The notes beneath the pieces were generated by a model. The model did not search any database. It saw nothing but the letters and a program-made list of their open reading frames with translations, and was not told the origin of the DNA. Both the position numbers and the translations under genes were made by a program. DNA of 64,000 nt from Candidatus Epulonipiscioides saccharophilum (GTDB lineage: Bacteria; Bacillota; Clostridia; Lachnospirales; Cellulosilyticaceae), in contig LNZM01000099.1 in the NCBI GenBank assembly GCA_002007295.1, positions 1-64,000 on the forward strand, read 5' to 3'. Below, in pieces: positions 33,985-43,608 of this stretch; position 1 is the first letter of the stretch, and each line of letters starts with the position of its first letter.

Positions 33985-36900
33985 ATGTATGAGGATAGTA
34001 CAATTGCGGAATCAAAGAATTTTATAGTGCTTGATAAATACGAAAAGTATTCACGAAAAGCTACTGCAGTTCATCAAACAGAGGCATCACTTGAAAAAGA
34101 ATTTATACAAGATTTAATAAATCAAGGCTATGAGTATTTACCCGATTTAACTACACCAGAGGCAATGCTTAAGAATGTGCGTAAAGAGCTGCAAAATTTT
34201 AATGATGTTGTGTTTAGTGATACAGAGTGGACAAGGTTTTGTCAGGAGTACTTAGATAAACCAAGCGATAATCATATTGATAAAATGCGCAAAATCCACA
34301 ATGACTATATTTATGATTTTGTTTTTGATGATGGTCATATTAAAAATATTTACCTTGTGAACAAAGACGATATAACAAAGAATAAAGTGCAGGTTATTTC
34401 ACAATTTAAAATAAAAGGTGTTCACTCCAATCGCTATGATGTTACGATTTTGATGAATGGTCTTCCGCTTGTACAGGTAGAATTGAAAAAACGTGGTATT
34501 GCGATTAGAGAAGCATTTAATCAAGTAAATAGATATAGTAAAGAGAGTTTTAACAGCGAAAATTCTCTTTATAAGTATTTGCAAATTTGTGTTATATCTA
34601 ATGGCACGGATAGTCGCTATTTTGCCAATACAATTAAGCGTGATAAAAACAGCTTTGACTTTACAATGAACTGGGCAAAGTCGGATAATTCTTTAATTAA
34701 AGACCTAAAAGATTTTACAGCAACTTTCTTTCAAAAGGATACGATATTAAAGGTACTTTTACATTATTCGGTTTTTGATTCTAGTGATAATTTACTAATT
34801 ATGCGACCTTATCAAATTGCAGCAACGGAAAGAATTTTGTGGAAAATAACAAGCTCTTATCATGCAAAAAAATGGAAGACTACTGAAAGTGGTGGTTATA
34901 TTTGGCATACAACGGGTTCGGGAAAAACGTTAACTAGTTTTAAAGCTGCACGTTTAGCTACGGATCTTAAGTTTATAGATAAGGTATTTTTTGTAGTAGA
35001 CAGAAAAGATTTGGATTATCAAACGATGAAAGAATATCAACGATTTTCACCAGATAGTGTAAATGGTTCTGAAAGTACAGCAGGATTAAAGAGTAATATT
35101 GAAAAAGATGATAATAAGATTATTGTTACCACGATTCAGAAGTTGAATAATCTTATCAAAGGCGAAGCGGATTTGTCTGTTTATAACAAGCAGGTCGTAT
35201 TTATTTTTGATGAAGCGCACCGTTCGCAATTTGGTGAAGCACAAAAGAATATCAATAAGAGGTTTAAAAAGTATTATCAATTTGGGTTTACTGGTACGCC
35301 GATATTTCCGGAGAATGCGTTAGGAGCAGAAACGACAGCGTCTGTATTTGGTAGTGAGTTACATTCTTATGTTATTACGGATGCTATTAGAGATGAAAAG
35401 GTTTTAAAATTCAAAGTTGACTATAATGATGTGCGCCCTAAGTTTAAATCAATAGAAATGGAACAGGATGATAAAAAGTTGTCTGCAGCAGAAACCAGAG
35501 AAGTGCTTCTTCATCCAGAAAGAATTAAAGCGATATCGAAGTATATTTTAAATAATTTTAGATTAAAAACGCATCGTTGCCATATTGGAGCAAAAGGTTT
35601 CAATGCAATGTTTGCTGTTAGTAATGTTAAGGCAGCAAAGCTATATTATGAATGCTTAAATAATTTGCAAAGAGATAGTGATAAGCCTTTAAAAATAGCA
35701 ACAATATTTTCTTTTGCTACCAATGAAGAGCAAAGTGCTATAGGAGAAATACTGGATGAAACATTTGAAACAACAGTATTGGACCGTAGTGCAAAAGAGT
35801 TTCTAAGTTTGGCTATTAATAATTATAATAAGATGTTTAAAACTAACTTTGGTGTAGATAGTAAAGAGTTTCAAAATTATTATAGAGACCTTGCTAATCG
35901 TGTAAAAAAACAAGAGATTGACCTTTTAATTGTGGTTGGTATGTTTTTAACAGGATTTGATGCACCAACATTAAATACTTTATTTGTGGATAAAAATCTT
36001 AGGTTCCATGGCTTGATGCAGGCATTTTCAAGAACAAATCGTATATATAATTCTACCAAAGCTTGTGGTAATATCGTTACCTTTAGAGATTTGGAACAAT
36101 CAACAATTGATGCGATAACACTTTTTGGAGATAAAAATACCAAGAATGTTGTACTTGAAAAGAGTTATAAAGAATATATGGAAGGTTTTACGGATATATC
36201 TACAGGGGAAGTGCGTAGTGGCTATATAGATGTAATAAAAGAGTTGGACCAAAGATTTCCTGACATTGAAAATATTATGACTGAGAAGGATAAGAAGGAG
36301 TTTGTCAAATTATTCGGTGAGTATCTACGTATAGAAAATGTGCTGCAAAATTATGATGAGTTTACTAAATTAAAAGCATTACAATCTATTGATATAGAAG
36401 ATTCAGAGACACTAGAAGAATTCAAGAAGGCTCATTATGTAACGGATAAAGATATCAAAGCTATGCAAGATATTAGGGTTCCAGATGAAAGAGCCATTCA
36501 GGATTATTGTTCTACATATAATGATATTCGCGATTGGTTACGTCATGAAAAATCTGGAAAAGATAAGGAAGATTCAAATATTGATTGGGATGACACTGTC
36601 TTCGAAGTTGAGTTGTTAAAATCACAGGAAATCAACCTGGACTATATTTTGGAACTTATTTTTGAAAAAAATAAGGCTGTTAAAGATAAAGCAATATTGG
36701 TTGAGGAAGTTCGGCGTATAATTCGTTCGAGTACTGGAAATCGTGCAAAAGAGAGCCTGATTGTAGATTTTATGAATCAAACTGATTTGGATCAAATTCA
36801 AGATAAGGCAAGTATCATAGATGTATTCTTTATCTTTGCTCAAAAAGAACAGAAAAGAGAAGTAGAAGAGCTAATTCAGGACGAGAAACTAAACGAGGCA

Positions 36901-37074
36901 GCAGCCAAGCGCTATATATTTGCTTCATTAAAAAGAGAGTATGCAAGTGAAAATGGAACGGCATTAAATGAAGTTTTGCCAAAGATGAGTCCACTTAATC
37001 CTAAATATTTGACTAAAAAACAAACAGTGTTTAGAAAAATATCTGCTTTGATAGAGAAGTTTAAAGGTGTTTGA
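33985..37074 (+). CDS. hsdR: Type I restriction endonuclease subunit HsdR
   Basis: A motor and nuclease subunit of 1,029 residues. The PD-(D/E)xK nuclease core is near the N-terminus ([12 protein letters not shown], about residues 157-168). The helicase core follows: GSGKT (about 315), [25 protein letters not shown] and later [14 protein letters not shown] and QAFSRTNR. The helical C-terminal domain binds the methyltransferase. I start it at ATG 33985 because GGAAGG lies at 33969; the TTG at 33967 overlaps it. All three type I subunits are intact, so the system is probably active. Confidence 0.94.
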   Translation: MYEDSTIAESKNFIVLDKYEKYSRKATAVHQTEASLEKEFIQDLINQGYEYLPDLTTPEAMLKNVRKELQNFNDVVFSDTEWTRFCQEYLDKPSDNHIDKMRKIHNDYIYDFVFDDGHIKNIYLVNKDDITKNKVQVISQFKIKGVHSNRYDVTILMNGLPLVQVELKKRGIAIREAFNQVNRYSKESFNSENSLYKYLQICVISNGTDSRYFANTIKRDKNSFDFTMNWAKSDNSLIKDLKDFTATFFQKDTILKVLLHYSVFDSSDNLLIMRPYQIAATERILWKITSSYHAKKWKTTESGGYIWHTTGSGKTLTSFKAARLATDLKFIDKVFFVVDRKDLDYQTMKEYQRFSPDSVNGSESTAGLKSNIEKDDNKIIVTTIQKLNNLIKGEADLSVYNKQVVFIFDEAHRSQFGEAQKNINKRFKKYYQFGFTGTPIFPENALGAETTASVFGSELHSYVITDAIRDEKVLKFKVDYNDVRPKFKSIEMEQDDKKLSAAETREVLLHPERIKAISKYILNNFRLKTHRCHIGAKGFNAMFAVSNVKAAKLYYECLNNLQRDSDKPLKIATIFSFATNEEQSAIGEILDETFETTVLDRSAKEFLSLAINNYNKMFKTNFGVDSKEFQNYYRDLANRVKKQEIDLLIVVGMFLTGFDAPTLNTLFVDKNLRFHGLMQAFSRTNRIYNSTKACGNIVTFRDLEQSTIDAITLFGDKNTKNVVLEKSYKEYMEGFTDISTGEVRSGYIDVIKELDQRFPDIENIMTEKDKKEFVKLFGEYLRIENVLQNYDEFTKLKALQSIDIEDSETLEEFKKAHYVTDKDIKAMQDIRVPDERAIQDYCSTYNDIRDWLRHEKSGKDKEDSNIDWDDTVFEVELLKSQEINLDYILELIFEKNKAVKDKAILVEEVRRIIRSSTGNRAKESLIVDFMNQTDLDQIQDKASIIDVFFIFAQKEQKREVEELIQDEKLNEAAAKRYIFASLKREYASENGTALNEVLPKMSPLNPKYLTKKQTVFRKISALIEKFKGV

Positions 37075-37111
37075 TGGAAAGTTATAAAACAGAGTTGAAA
37101 GGAAGGGCTTT

Positions 37112-37170
37112 ATAAGCTTATCAGTATAAGAAATTTTTAAAAGGTTAAAATTGGAATCTGTGTAAATTTT
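37112..37170 (+). pseudogene. Relic of the aldo/keto reductase 3' end
   Basis: 37112-37170 matches the last codons of the reductase gene and its flank (25387-25442). Shared words are TAAGCTTATCAG, AGTTAAAAT-type spacing, TTGGAATCTG and TAAATTTT. It lies immediately before the ribU promoter, showing that the reductase gene originally preceded ribU. Confidence 0.8.
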
Positions 37171-37183
37171 TTTGAAAAATATA

Positions 37184-37212
37184 TTGACTTTTTCCATCGT
37201 TTGTAATATAAT
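37184..37212 (+). promoter_or_regulatory. Promoter of ribU
   Basis: TTGACT, 17-base spacer, TATAAT, about 25 bases upstream of the FMN riboswitch. Confidence 0.75.
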
Positions 37213-37237
37213 AATTAGTAATAAAATAGTAATTCAA

Positions 37238-37350
37238 TTCTTCGGGGCGAGGCGTAAATCCTCACCGGCGGTTATAGTCCGTGAATGCTTAGGCATTGAT
37301 TTGGTGAAATTCCAAAACCGACAGTTATAGTCTGGATGAGAGAAGAATAG
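37238..37350 (+). ncRNA. FMN riboswitch (RFN element)
   Basis: It follows the conserved order of the RFN aptamer: TTCTTCGGGGCGAGG start, GTAAATCCTCACCGGCGGTTATAGTC, a variable stem (ATGCTTAGGCAT), GGTGAAATTCCAAAACCGACAGTTATAGTCTGGATGAGAGAAGAA end. The first and last helices pair (TTCTTC/GAAGAA). A terminator at 37391-37426 forms the expression platform. FMN binding would shut off ribU. Confidence 0.95.
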
Positions 37351-37390
37351 GATCTTGTTGTGCAATTTTTTTCATGTGCATCAATTTACT

Positions 37391-37426
37391 AGCAACCCTT
37401 TAGGAAAGAATTCGGGTTGCTTTTTT
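37391..37426 (+). terminator. Riboswitch-controlled terminator upstream of ribU
   Basis: AGCAACCC / GGGTTGC stem (37391-37398, 37414-37420) followed by six T, located between the FMN aptamer and the ribU start. Confidence 0.9.
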
Positions 37427-37515
37427 ATATTTTACATACAAGCTAAAATTCTGGATGTGTAGGTCTAGGATAGAATTTTTAACCGGTTATCTAAAATATA
37501 GAAGGAGTGGTAAAT

Positions 37516-38115
37516 TTGAAAACGAGAACACATGATTTGATCAAAATTGCTTTGTTGAGTGCTATAGCTGCGGTATTGATGCAGTTAGGGATTAAGCTAC
37601 CTATGTTATTTCCGAGTTTTTTGGAAGTAGATTTTAGTGAAGTGCCTGCATTAATTGGTATTTTAACAATAAGTCCTATGTCCGGTATTATTATTATAAC
37701 CTTAAAAAATTTATTGAAGTTAGTTATGTTTGGTACATCGACGGCCTTTGTTGGAGAATTAGCAAATTGGGTTGTTTCAATAGCTTATGTATTGCCAATT
37801 ATGTATTTGGTACGTAAAGATAAATCTTTTCAAACAGTAGTCATTGGAATATTTCTTGGAATAATATCAATGTCAATAATTGGTGGAGTTATGAATTATT
37901 ATATTATGCTTCCTTTTTATGCTAAGGCATTTATGCCAATGGATGTTATTATTGGTATGGGTCATGCTATTATTCCGGCTATTACAGATAAATTTACGCT
38001 TGTAGTTTGGTCCATTATTCCGTTTAATATATTTAAAGGTATTATAGTATCTATTACAAGCGTAGTGATTTTAAAATCTCTATATCCAGTACTTAAAAAG
38101 TTAAAAATAGCCTAA
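37516..38115 (+). CDS. ribU: Riboflavin ECF transporter S component RibU
   Basis: Substrate-binding membrane subunit of an energy-coupling factor transporter for riboflavin. It has about 199 residues and five to six membrane helices. The family's N-terminal helix (KIALLSAIAAVLMQLGIKLP) and FLEVDFSEVPALIG are present. The riboflavin assignment rests on this and on the FMN riboswitch just upstream. I choose TTG 37516 (MKTRTHDL), nine bases after GAAGGAG; the GTG at 37507 overlaps that site. The ECF ATPases and T component are not in the window. Confidence 0.93.
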   Translation: MKTRTHDLIKIALLSAIAAVLMQLGIKLPMLFPSFLEVDFSEVPALIGILTISPMSGIIIITLKNLLKLVMFGTSTAFVGELANWVVSIAYVLPIMYLVRKDKSFQTVVIGIFLGIISMSIIGGVMNYYIMLPFYAKAFMPMDVIIGMGHAIIPAITDKFTLVVWSIIPFNIFKGIIVSITSVVILKSLYPVLKKLKIA

Positions 38116-38131
38116 ATACTGGTTGTCCAAG

Positions 38132-38731
38132 TTAACAGTATTCAAACAAACCTAAAGCTTCCCCGACATGTACGGGGACTTTTTTAAATTTAATATACTT
38201 TAAGTGTGAAAAAATTCGTTTTAGGGGAAATGAATTGAATTCTCTTTCTCCAATAAAGGCAAAGTCTAACTTTTCTATAACTCTTTGTGACTTAAGATTA
38301 TCTGAAAAATGGCCACATGTTATAGCATCCATATTAAGGGTTTCAAAACAATATGGTATTAAATCACTTAAAGCTTCTGTCATAAGGCCCATGTTCCAAT
38401 ACTCTTTACTTAAGACAAATCCTAAATCTTTGATTTTTAAAGATTTTAATACTTCATCCACATTGGCCCAGGATGAACTGAGTCCAATTGATCCAATAGT
38501 TTTCATGGAGGACTTGTGGCATATAGCTAAATCACTTTTGTGTCGCATAAACATATTTAATACTTTTTCTGTGTCTCGAATTGTGTAGTGTCTCCTCCAT
38601 CCGGCCATTTCACCCACACCTTCTTCACTAGCATATTCAAAAAAGTCTTCTAAATCACTTGGTCTCCAAAGTCTTAATAATAATCTGTCTGTTTCTATAT
38701 AGGTGTCACTTAAATCGATTTTTAAATCCAA
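38132..38731 (-). CDS. GNAT family N-acetyltransferase (RimJ/RimL-like)
   Basis: A 199-residue acetyl-CoA-dependent acetyltransferase of the Acetyltransf_3 type. The N-terminus IETDRLLLRLWRPSDLEDFFEYA is typical, the central strand FVLSKEYWNMGLMTEAL occupies the acetyl-CoA loop position, and HFSDNLKSQRVIEKLDF follows. The substrate is unknown. It starts at TTG 38731 with AGGAGATG upstream. Its final codons run antisense through the ribU terminator, so its true C-terminus may have been set by the neighbouring sequence. Confidence 0.85.
   Translation of the reverse strand: MDLKIDLSDTYIETDRLLLRLWRPSDLEDFFEYASEEGVGEMAGWRRHYTIRDTEKVLNMFMRHKSDLAICHKSSMKTIGSIGLSSSWANVDEVLKSLKIKDLGFVLSKEYWNMGLMTEALSDLIPYCFETLNMDAITCGHFSDNLKSQRVIEKLDFAFIGEREFNSFPLKRIFSHLKYIKFKKVPVHVGEALGLFEYC
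38159..38184 (+). terminator. Terminator of ribU
   Basis: CCCCG / CGGGG stem with loop ACATGTA, then ACTTTTTT. It lies within the last codons of the convergent GNAT gene. Confidence 0.8.
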
Positions 38732-39227
38732 TATTATTCATCTCCTATCATTTTAATAAATAAGTATGCTAAAAAATATATATTTTAAGTGTGAATTTTA
38801 ATGTTTGAATAAATGAATACTATGAAATTTCGATACTTACTAGTTAGTATATCCGAAAAAAAATCATTTTTACTAGTATTAATTGGAATAAATGCATTAA
38901 AATTTGGAAAATATTTTATTTTAGTATAGCACTATAAACTTTTTTTCAACTATTTAGGATAGTAAAGAATAAAAAGTGTCCTATTATTATACATCGTTGA
39001 GTTGATATAAAAAATTAGTTATAATATGTAAATAAGAAAAAAAAGATTTATTTAGGGGCAAAAAAGAAATAATAAATGTAATCAGCTTAGATATAAAATA
39101 AAAAAATAGCAATATATTAATTATTAGTTAAGTTACAAAAACTTGAGTACGATATATATTTAAGTATGGATAATGAATACAATATTACTTAAGGAAAGTT
39201 CTGGGTAAGCTAAAATAGGAGGCTAAG
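38732..39227. other. AT-rich intergenic region with a possible promoter
   Basis: I see no open frame. TTGAGT at 38997, a 17-base spacer and TATAAT at 39020 could drive the ABC ATPase gene at 39228. A direct word ACTAGTTAGTAT near 38838 and several A/T runs are present; no riboswitch was recognised. Confidence 0.4.
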
Positions 39228-39950
39228 ATGATTGAAATTAAAAATTTATATAAAAATTTTGGAGAACTAGAAGTTTTACGTGGCATTGATGATTATATAA
39301 AAAAAGGAGAAGTCGTTGTTGTAATTGGCCCATCCGGATCAGGAAAATCAACATATCTTAGATGTATAAACAAAATGGAAGAACTTACAAATGGAAACAT
39401 TATTATTAATAACAAAAATATTTTCGATAAAAATATTGATATTAATGAAATTAGACAACAGGTTGGTATGGTTTTTCAACATTTTAATTTGTTTCCACAT
39501 ATGACTATTTTAGAAAATATTACCTTAGCGCCAATGAAAATAAAAAAGCTATCTAAAGAACAAGCCGAAGAAAAGGCTTATGCTTTATTAGAACGAGTGG
39601 GCCTCGTAGATAAAGCAAACGAATATCCTAGTAAACTTTCTGGCGGTCAAAAACAAAGAATTGCTATTGCTAGAGCCTTAGCTATGGAACCTGAGATAAT
39701 GTTGTTTGATGAACCTACATCAGCATTGGATCCAGAAATGGTGAAGGAAGTTTTAGAAGTTATAAAAGATTTGGTTAAAGACGGTATGACGATGATTATT
39801 GTTACACATGAAATGGGCTTTGCAAAAGAAGTGGGAACTAGGCTGATATTTATGGATCAAGGTAAAATCTTAGAACAGGGTGATCCTAAAAAAATTTTTG
39901 AATGTCCAACAGAAGAACGTACAAAATTATTTTTTAGTAAAGTATTATAA
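39228..39950 (+). CDS. Polar amino-acid ABC transporter ATPase (GlnQ-like), orphan
   Basis: A 240-residue ATPase of the polar amino acid uptake family. Walker [10 protein letters not shown] lies at residues 33-41, then the Q-loop [12 protein letters not shown], the signature LSGGQKQR, Walker [13 protein letters not shown] and the switch His in [11 protein letters not shown]. The last motif is characteristic of amino-acid importers. No permease or binding-protein gene is adjacent; the next gene downstream is a divisome-type protein. AGGAGG precedes ATG 39228. Confidence 0.9.
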   Translation: MIEIKNLYKNFGELEVLRGIDDYIKKGEVVVVIGPSGSGKSTYLRCINKMEELTNGNIIINNKNIFDKNIDINEIRQQVGMVFQHFNLFPHMTILENITLAPMKIKKLSKEQAEEKAYALLERVGLVDKANEYPSKLSGGQKQRIAIARALAMEPEIMLFDEPTSALDPEMVKEVLEVIKDLVKDGMTMIIVTHEMGFAKEVGTRLIFMDQGKILEQGDPKKIFECPTEERTKLFFSKVL

Positions 39951-39979
39951 TAATTTCATTAATTTTAGGAGATATATAT

Positions 39980-40246
39980 ATGACTAACTTACAAAAGATA
40001 ATAATATTATCCACAGCCTTTTCAATAAGTCTATTGTCGGTGCGTGCTTTTGATATTAATAAAACTCTTAAGCAAACAGAAATGCAACTATCTCATATGT
40101 CAGAAGATGTAGACTTACTTAAACAAAAGATTGAAGACTTAGAATATCAGAAAACTTTGGTAGGTACAGATGAATATATAGAAAAGATTGCACGAGAGAA
40201 ATTAGGATTGATTAAAGAAGGCGATATCATATTTAAAGAAAGATAA
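39980..40246 (+). CDS. FtsB/DivIC-type septum formation initiator protein
   Basis: An 88-residue bitopic protein with a short membrane helix near the N-terminus (about residues 7-23). A coiled coil follows (about 30-62, LKQTEMQLSHMSEDVDLLKQKIEDLEYQ), then the conserved end EYIEKIAREKLGLIKEGDIIF. Proteins of this family join FtsL and FtsQ/DivIB in the divisome. AGGAG precedes ATG 39980. Confidence 0.85.
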   Translation: MTNLQKIIILSTAFSISLLSVRAFDINKTLKQTEMQLSHMSEDVDLLKQKIEDLEYQKTLVGTDEYIEKIAREKLGLIKEGDIIFKER

Positions 40247-40424
40247 GCAATATTTTATAATAATTAATATTTAAAAGAAATATAAGTAATATTTGTGGAC
40301 AAGTAAGAAACAAAATGTTATAATAGATTTAATTAATAAGTTATATAAAAGAAGATTAGAAGGTGATAAAAACTGGTAGTATTAGGATAAAACGTTTATA
40401 AATTAATTTTTGGGGGAAAAACTA

Positions 40425-41624
40425 ATGAATATATTGTTATATTTAATGCTGATTGTTTTAATAGGTTTATTACTAACTTGTGCGTGGTATTTAAAAAAAA
40501 TAAAATTGCAAAGAGATCAATATGTTAACATATTAAATACTATACCGTATGCAATATCCGTTACAGATAATTCTAGGAATTGGATATTTATTAATAAAAT
40601 GACAGAAAAAATGGTTAACATGAAAAATTATAATGTAGTAGGTAGACCATGCAAAGAGTGGAGAAGTGAAATTTGTGATACTAATAAGTGTGGAATAACT
40701 TGTGCAAATAATGGAGTTCATAACACACGATTTGTAAGTGGAGACACATCATATCAAGTTGATGTAGAAATTATTAAAGACGAGATGGGGACGAAACAAG
40801 GATATGTAGAAATTATACAAGATATTTCTATTATAGATAAGAGTGTAAGGGATCAAGAGAAAATAGCAGATTTATTAAAACAAATATCAGCTAGTACAAA
40901 CAAATTTGCAGACATTTCAGATAATGTAAATAGTTCGGCACAATCTATGGCGGATAATGCAATGGAGCAAGCGGCAGTAATAGAAGAGTTTATAGCATTA
41001 ATAAATCAACTTTCTAATAATACGCTGAAAAACATAGAACAAATAAATGCAACCAGTAATATTTCTCAAGAAGCGCAGTCAAAAGCTGGCGTTGGAACAG
41101 TGCATATGAAAAACATGATAGGAGCTATGAAAGATATAGCGGACGCAAGTAACAATATTTCTGAAGTAATAAAAGTAATAGAAAATATAGCATCCCAAAC
41201 AAACTTATTAGCTCTTAATGCAGCTATTGAATCGGCTAGAGCTGGAGAAGCGGGAAAAGGATTTGCCGTTGTAGCGAATGAGATTAGGGATTTAGCTACT
41301 AAAAGTTCTGAAACAGTGAAAGACATTGAGAAAATGATATCTAACACATTAAATATCGTTAATAAAGGTCAAGAAATACTAGACAACACTAATGATGCTT
41401 TGGAAGATATTGCAAAAACTATAGAATACAATGTTGTTATAAATAAAGATTTACTGGATAATAGTGAAGCTCAAAAAATGTCCTTAAATGAATTAAGACA
41501 AGGCACAAGCCAATTAACTAATATAATGGATACTGCTGTAGCAAGTTCGGAAGAAAATTCAGCTATTAGCCAAGAAATGCTACAGGAAGTAGATACATTA
41601 AAAAATGTATTAGTTCATCATTAA
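40425..41624 (+). CDS. Methyl-accepting chemotaxis protein with PAS domain
   Basis: A 399-residue receptor with one N-terminal membrane helix (about residues 2-22) and a PAS domain (about 33-135) carrying a cysteine group ([18 protein letters not shown]). The C-terminal signalling domain has the conserved hairpin tip [30 protein letters not shown]. There is no large extracellular sensor, so it probably senses an internal redox or small-molecule signal. I start it at ATG 40425 after TGGGGGAAAA rather than TTG 40410. The rest of the chemotaxis machinery is outside the window. Confidence 0.9.
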   Translation: MNILLYLMLIVLIGLLLTCAWYLKKIKLQRDQYVNILNTIPYAISVTDNSRNWIFINKMTEKMVNMKNYNVVGRPCKEWRSEICDTNKCGITCANNGVHNTRFVSGDTSYQVDVEIIKDEMGTKQGYVEIIQDISIIDKSVRDQEKIADLLKQISASTNKFADISDNVNSSAQSMADNAMEQAAVIEEFIALINQLSNNTLKNIEQINATSNISQEAQSKAGVGTVHMKNMIGAMKDIADASNNISEVIKVIENIASQTNLLALNAAIESARAGEAGKGFAVVANEIRDLATKSSETVKDIEKMISNTLNIVNKGQEILDNTNDALEDIAKTIEYNVVINKDLLDNSEAQKMSLNELRQGTSQLTNIMDTAVASSEENSAISQEMLQEVDTLKNVLVHH

Positions 41625-41651
41625 GTTTTATTATAGAACATAAAGAATTAC

Positions 41652-42041
41652 CAGACAAGCCGTAAAGCCCCTAGCTTTAGCTATGGGGATATAAGGCTAT
41701 TAAATTTTTTCAAAAGATGTTTATATCTTTTATTTTTTGGATATACTTTTAGATACAACTGAATATAGACGGTTGCTAGAAGTAGTCGTTTCTAGCACAA
41801 AATATTCAATGTACCGAAAATGTTTCTAAAGTGAAACACGACAAGAAAAAGTCGTTAAAACGATTTCTTAAAGACTCAGTCTCGGATACATGGTAAAAGT
41901 GTATCAGCATACAAGACTATATGTCCTGTTGTACGAAGGGTAATGACATCCCCGTAACTAAAGGTCAGACTGGACTAGCAGAAATGAATTTGTCCCTTAA
42001 TCACTTTAGAATCCCCTGCCTTTAGGCGTGGGGAGTGTCAA
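41652..42041 (+). mobile_element. Non-autonomous IS200/IS605-type element, about 390 bp, no transposase
   Basis: The left end has the imperfect hairpin CCCC-TAGC-TTTA-GCTA-TGGGG (about 41668-41688) shortly after a TTAC at 41648-41651. The right end has CCCC-TGCC-TTTA-GGCG-TGGGG (about 42013-42033) followed by AGTGTCAA. Subterminal hairpins with the same loop and this right-end sequence are the hallmarks of IS605-family elements. The segment before it (GGTCAGACTGGACTAGCAG onward) resembles the tnpB 3'/omega-RNA region. No tnpA or tnpB frame remains. The interior forms several hairpins (GCTAGAA/TTCTAGC, ACGAC/GTCGT, GATACA/TGTATC), so a structured RNA is possible. Confidence 0.75.
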
Positions 42042-42055
42042 TAAAAAAATAATAT

Positions 42056-42081
42056 TGCTGTCAAATGGCAGCATTTTTTTT
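42056..42081 (+). terminator. Rho-independent terminator before the ribosomal operon
   Basis: TGCTGTC / GGCAGCA 7-bp stem (one G-T pair), loop AAAT, eight T. It is probably the chemoreceptor gene's terminator, separated from it by the inserted element. Confidence 0.88.
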
Positions 42082-42309
42082 GTTAATTAGTAAGTAAACA
42101 TGCTTAAAATTAATTAAAATTTTTAAGATGATTAATTTTATAAAACCATGTCCATAATATATATTATAGTAGTTTTTAATCATTATAAAATATCGAAATA
42201 TATTGTTTAGAGTCGGGTTAAAAGTCATAAAAGTTGAAAGATTTGCGATGTTTTTTTGGAATAAAAAGGTATTTTCAAAAAATAAGTAGAACTTTTTTTC
42301 AAAAAATCC
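42082..42309. other. AT-rich spacer upstream of the S10 operon promoter
   Basis: Very AT-rich with A and T runs, possibly an UP-element-like region. No credible gene on either strand. Confidence 0.4.
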
Positions 42310-42338
42310 TTGCAATTTATTTTTTTATCGTATATAAT
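42310..42338 (+). promoter_or_regulatory. Promoter of the S10-spc-alpha operon
   Basis: TTGCAA, 17-base spacer, TATAAT, with a T-rich spacer and A/T tracts upstream. No better candidate exists before rpsJ. Confidence 0.8.
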
Positions 42339-42344
42339 CGGCCT

Positions 42345-42572
42345 TGTGTGACACTGGGAACTATGATCTAGGAGGTTACTACCTAATTTTAGGTAAATTT
42401 CTAGGGAGCGAAGATAGTTTTAAACTTATCGTCTTGTCACTGCTTATGAATGGAATAATAATCTTATATTCAAAAGTTCTTTTCTTTTGGTTTAGTTTAT
42501 AATGTCTATTAGCAGTGTATGATAACCCTGTCAGCATTGTCTTTATAAATTACAAAAGGAGGGAACTTTTTT
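42345..42572 (+). ncRNA. Structured mRNA leader of the ribosomal operon
   Basis: About 225 bases of leader lie between the promoter and rpsJ. An outer pairing GTGTGACA / TGTCAC (about 42345-42352, 42436-42441) encloses ACTATGATCT / AGATAGT and CTAG-type helices, with a perfect inner ACCTAA / TTAGGT hairpin. A second region with AAAAGTTC / GGTTT-rich pairing follows. The position suggests autogenous control by a ribosomal protein (L4 in other bacteria), but I cannot assign a known leader class. Confidence 0.5.
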
Positions 42573-42881
42573 ATGGCAGATAAGAAAATGAGAATTACTC
42601 TTAGAGCTTACGACCATAAGCTTATAGACCAAACAGCCGAGCAGATAGTTACTGTGGCTAAAAAATCTGGGGCTAGAGTTAGCGGTCCAATACCATTACC
42701 TACAAAGAAAGAAATTGTTACTATTCTTCGTGCGGTGCATAAATACAAAGATTCACGTGAGCAATTTGAACAAAGAACTCATAAGAGATTAATAGATGTA
42801 GAAGCGACACCAAAAATTGTAGAAGTATTAACCAGGCTAGATTTACCAGCTGGAGTAGAAGTAAAAGTAAAGCAAAGTTAA
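42573..42881 (+). CDS. rpsJ: 30S ribosomal protein S10
   Basis: 102 residues with the S10 signature [41 protein letters not shown]10 is a 30S head protein that also takes part in NusB-linked antitermination. It is the first gene of the operon, after a long structured leader and AGGAGG. The tuf, fusA, rpsG and rpsL genes that precede it in many bacteria are not upstream here. Confidence 0.97.
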   Translation: MADKKMRITLRAYDHKLIDQTAEQIVTVAKKSGARVSGPIPLPTKKEIVTILRAVHKYKDSREQFEQRTHKRLIDVEATPKIVEVLTRLDLPAGVEVKVKQS

Positions 42882-42954
42882 TATCGGACAAGATTGCTTG
42901 TCTAGTATGATTACCCTAAAAAGTAATCCGCTGTAGATTAGGAGGCTATAAATA

Positions 42955-43590
42955 ATGAAAAAAGCTATAATGGCTAAAAAAATTGGCATGACTCAGATTT
43001 TCGATGAGAATGCTAATCTAATACCGGTTACAGTTTTAGAAGCTGGACCATGTACAGTAGTACAAAAGAAGACAAAAGAGAATGATGGTTATGAAGCTGT
43101 ACAAGTCGGCTTTGTGGACAAAAAAGAAAGAGTTACTATCAAACCTGAAAAGGGCCATTTTGATAAAGCAGGAGTTAAGCCTAAGAGATATTTAAAGGAA
43201 TTTAGATTAGATGACTGTTCTGGATTAGAAGTTGGTGCAGAAATTAAAGCTGAGGTTTTTGCCAAAGGTGAAAAAGTAGATGTTTCTGGAGTAACAAAAG
43301 GAAAAGGTTACACAAGTTCTATTAAAAAATATGGATATAGTAGAGGTCCGATGGCCCACGGTTCAAAATATCACCGTCATGCTGGATCAATGGGAGCAGC
43401 AACAAACCCTGGTCGTGTAATGAAGGGCAAAGGTTTACCATCTAGGATGGGTGGAGACAACGTAACTATCCAAAATTTAGAGATAGCAAGAGTTGATTCG
43501 GATAAAAATTTAATTCTAATAAAAGGTTGTGTTCCGGGTCCTAAAGGAACAGTTGTTACTCTAAAAAATAGCGTAAAGCACAGCAAATAG
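42955..43590 (+). CDS. rplC: 50S ribosomal protein L3
   Basis: 211 residues. The start [15 protein letters not shown] and the loop [21 protein letters not shown], which reaches the peptidyl-transferase centre, are typical. AGGAGG lies ten bases before ATG 42955. The 73-base gap after rpsJ holds only a small stem (GATTACC...GTAATCC). Confidence 0.97.
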   Translation: MKKAIMAKKIGMTQIFDENANLIPVTVLEAGPCTVVQKKTKENDGYEAVQVGFVDKKERVTIKPEKGHFDKAGVKPKRYLKEFRLDDCSGLEVGAEIKAEVFAKGEKVDVSGVTKGKGYTSSIKKYGYSRGPMAHGSKYHRHAGSMGAATNPGRVMKGKGLPSRMGGDNVTIQNLEIARVDSDKNLILIKGCVPGPKGTVVTLKNSVKHSK

Positions 43591-43608
43591 AGAAAGGAGG
43601 AGTAGCAA

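Noticed and set aside
42061-42315. 84-codon minus-strand frame before the ribosomal operon
   Set aside because: It is low-complexity AT-rich sequence that overlaps a clear plus-strand terminator and promoter.
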